Below are positions 6,925 to 7,200 of a DNA stretch of 7,200 nt, one piece after another (the first letter of the stretch is position 1; each line of letters begins with the position of its first letter). The notes under the pieces were generated by a model. It saw nothing but the letters and a program-made list of their open reading frames with translations, searched no databases and was not told where the DNA came from. Position numbers and translations under genes: made by a program. The DNA lies in contig JACMQP010000467.1 in NCBI GenBank assembly GCA_014376915.1, positions 1 to 7,200 of the forward strand, given 5' to 3'. The DNA is from Ramlibacter sp. GTDB lineage: Bacteria; Pseudomonadota; Gammaproteobacteria; Burkholderiales; Burkholderiaceae.

Positions 6925-6942
6925 TCGTGATCAATGTCACGA
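6925..6942. promoter_or_regulatory. CRP/FNR-family operator-like palindrome
   Basis: A perfect inverted repeat TCGTGA-N6-TCACGA with spacer TCAATG. The arms and 6-bp spacing match the CRP-type site (TGTGA-N6-TCACA) except for the outermost base of each core half. It lies upstream of the operon promoter in AT-rich DNA. Which family member binds (CRP, Clp-like or other) cannot be told. An FNR/ANR site (TTGAT-N4-ATCAA) fits less well. Confidence 0.6.
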
Positions 6943-7040
6943 AAACCCAACAGCAGAGTGCCGAATTCTGGTGGACCGCTGATGCGCGAAGGCGTCTTCA
7001 GGACACAAGTCAGTGGATCCGGCCAGACGTGCGCACCCCG

Positions 7041-7062
7041 CCCGCAGGCTGAGGCCCGCAGG
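7041..7062 (-). terminator. Candidate 3'-end hairpin of the partial gene at the right edge
   Basis: On the minus strand, CCTGCGGGC, loop CTCA, then GCCTGCGGG forms a 9-bp GC-rich stem with two G-U wobbles. In plus-strand RNA those two positions would be C-A mismatches, so the fold favours the minus strand. It starts 26 nt after the stop of the gene at 7089. No U-run follows, so it is a weak or factor-assisted terminator at best. The same bases also read as a 9-bp direct repeat (GCCCGCAGG, 7040-7048 and 7054-7062). Confidence 0.35.
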
Positions 7063-7088
7063 GTTGGGAGTCTTCAGGAGGGAACGAG

Positions 7089-7200
7089 TTAGCGGTCTTC
7101 GAAACCGCCCGCCGCCCGCATGCCGCGGGTGTCCGGCGCGGACAGCAATTCAACCAGCGCTTGGGCAGCCCCCGGCTCGGCGGCGCTGCTGCAAACGGCC
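7089..7200 (-). CDS. C-terminal fragment of a probable substrate-binding protein (partial, runs off right edge)
   Basis: An open frame enters from the right edge and ends at TAA (7091-7089), giving the last 36 residues of a protein. The tail includes AAQALVELLSAPDTRG followed by MRAAGGFEDR. This helix-then-AAGF ending is like the C-terminus of ModA-type and related periplasmic solute-binding proteins, where a segment of the form A-x-x-F/L-x-x-L-x-S-P-x-x-R/Q is followed by A-A-G-F. The codon pattern (G or C at most third positions) supports coding. Only the tail is visible, so the ligand and even the family are provisional. It is on the same strand as the fimbria-like operon but about 300 bp upstream, with an independent promoter region between. 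Confidence 0.5.
   Translation of the reverse strand, partial: AVCSSAAEPGAAQALVELLSAPDTRGMRAAGGFEDR

Larger units (their letters stand above)
6793..7088. other. Intergenic control region
   Basis: This 296-bp gap lies between the partial gene at the right edge and the fimbria-like operon. The half nearest the operon (6841-6950) is AT-rich, about 30% GC, falling to 22% over 6881-6930, against GC-rich flanks. It holds the promoter, the CRP-like palindrome and several repeats: TGTTTC at 6861-6866 and again at 6871-6876 (one helical turn apart), and an interrupted inverted repeat with outer arms GCTTAAT (6855-6861) and ATTAAGC (6902-6908). The half nearest the edge is GC-rich and contains a 10-bp direct repeat and a hairpin. 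No coding potential was seen. Confidence 0.6.

Noticed and set aside
1..7200. CRISPR arrays, tRNA/rRNA genes, transposases or attachment sites
   Set aside because: None seen: no regularly spaced repeats, no tRNA-like cloverleaf, no transposase or integrase motifs on either strand.

Overview
The window looks like chromosomal DNA of a high-GC proteobacterium. The best taxonomic clue is the HtpG protein, whose middle and C-terminal segments read like betaproteobacterial (Burkholderiales-type) HtpG. This is a judgement from memory of family sequences, not a search. Coding regions are strongly GC-rich. The one clear exception is an AT-rich stretch (about 30% GC over 6841-6950) that carries the promoter region of the main operon.

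Layout: (1) 1-102, leader of htpG. (2) 103-2010 (+), htpG, the complete Hsp90-family chaperone. (3) 2011-6792 (-), a five-gene operon that converges on htpG with no spacer at all. In transcription order it encodes a major pilin-like protein (6139-6792), a second, cysteine-containing pilin paralogue (5362-6021), a small secreted beta-rich protein (4868-5365), a PapD-like periplasmic chaperone (4077-4871), and a 689-residue outer-membrane beta-barrel-like protein with a C-terminal SdrD-B/Cna-B-type domain (2011-4080). (4) 6793-7088, the control region: a sigma70-type promoter, a CRP-like palindrome, nested repeats, and a hairpin that probably belongs to the next gene upstream. (5) 7089-7200 (-), the last 36 codons of a gene running in from the right edge, resembling the tail of a periplasmic solute-binding protein.

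The five-gene operon is the point of interest. Every product has an export signal, and the set (two related pilin-like subunits, a chaperone, a barrel-like outer-membrane protein) has the logic of a chaperone-usher fimbria. However, no canonical FimD/PapC-type usher is visible, and the 689-residue protein occupies its place. The operon seems built for graded expression. The two pilin-like genes have good Shine-Dalgarno sites and are separated by a strong hairpin. The last three genes are joined to their upstream neighbours by 4-bp stop/start overlaps and lack good ribosome-binding sites. I infer an alternative, possibly CS1-like or undescribed, surface fibre system under a CRP/FNR-family regulator.
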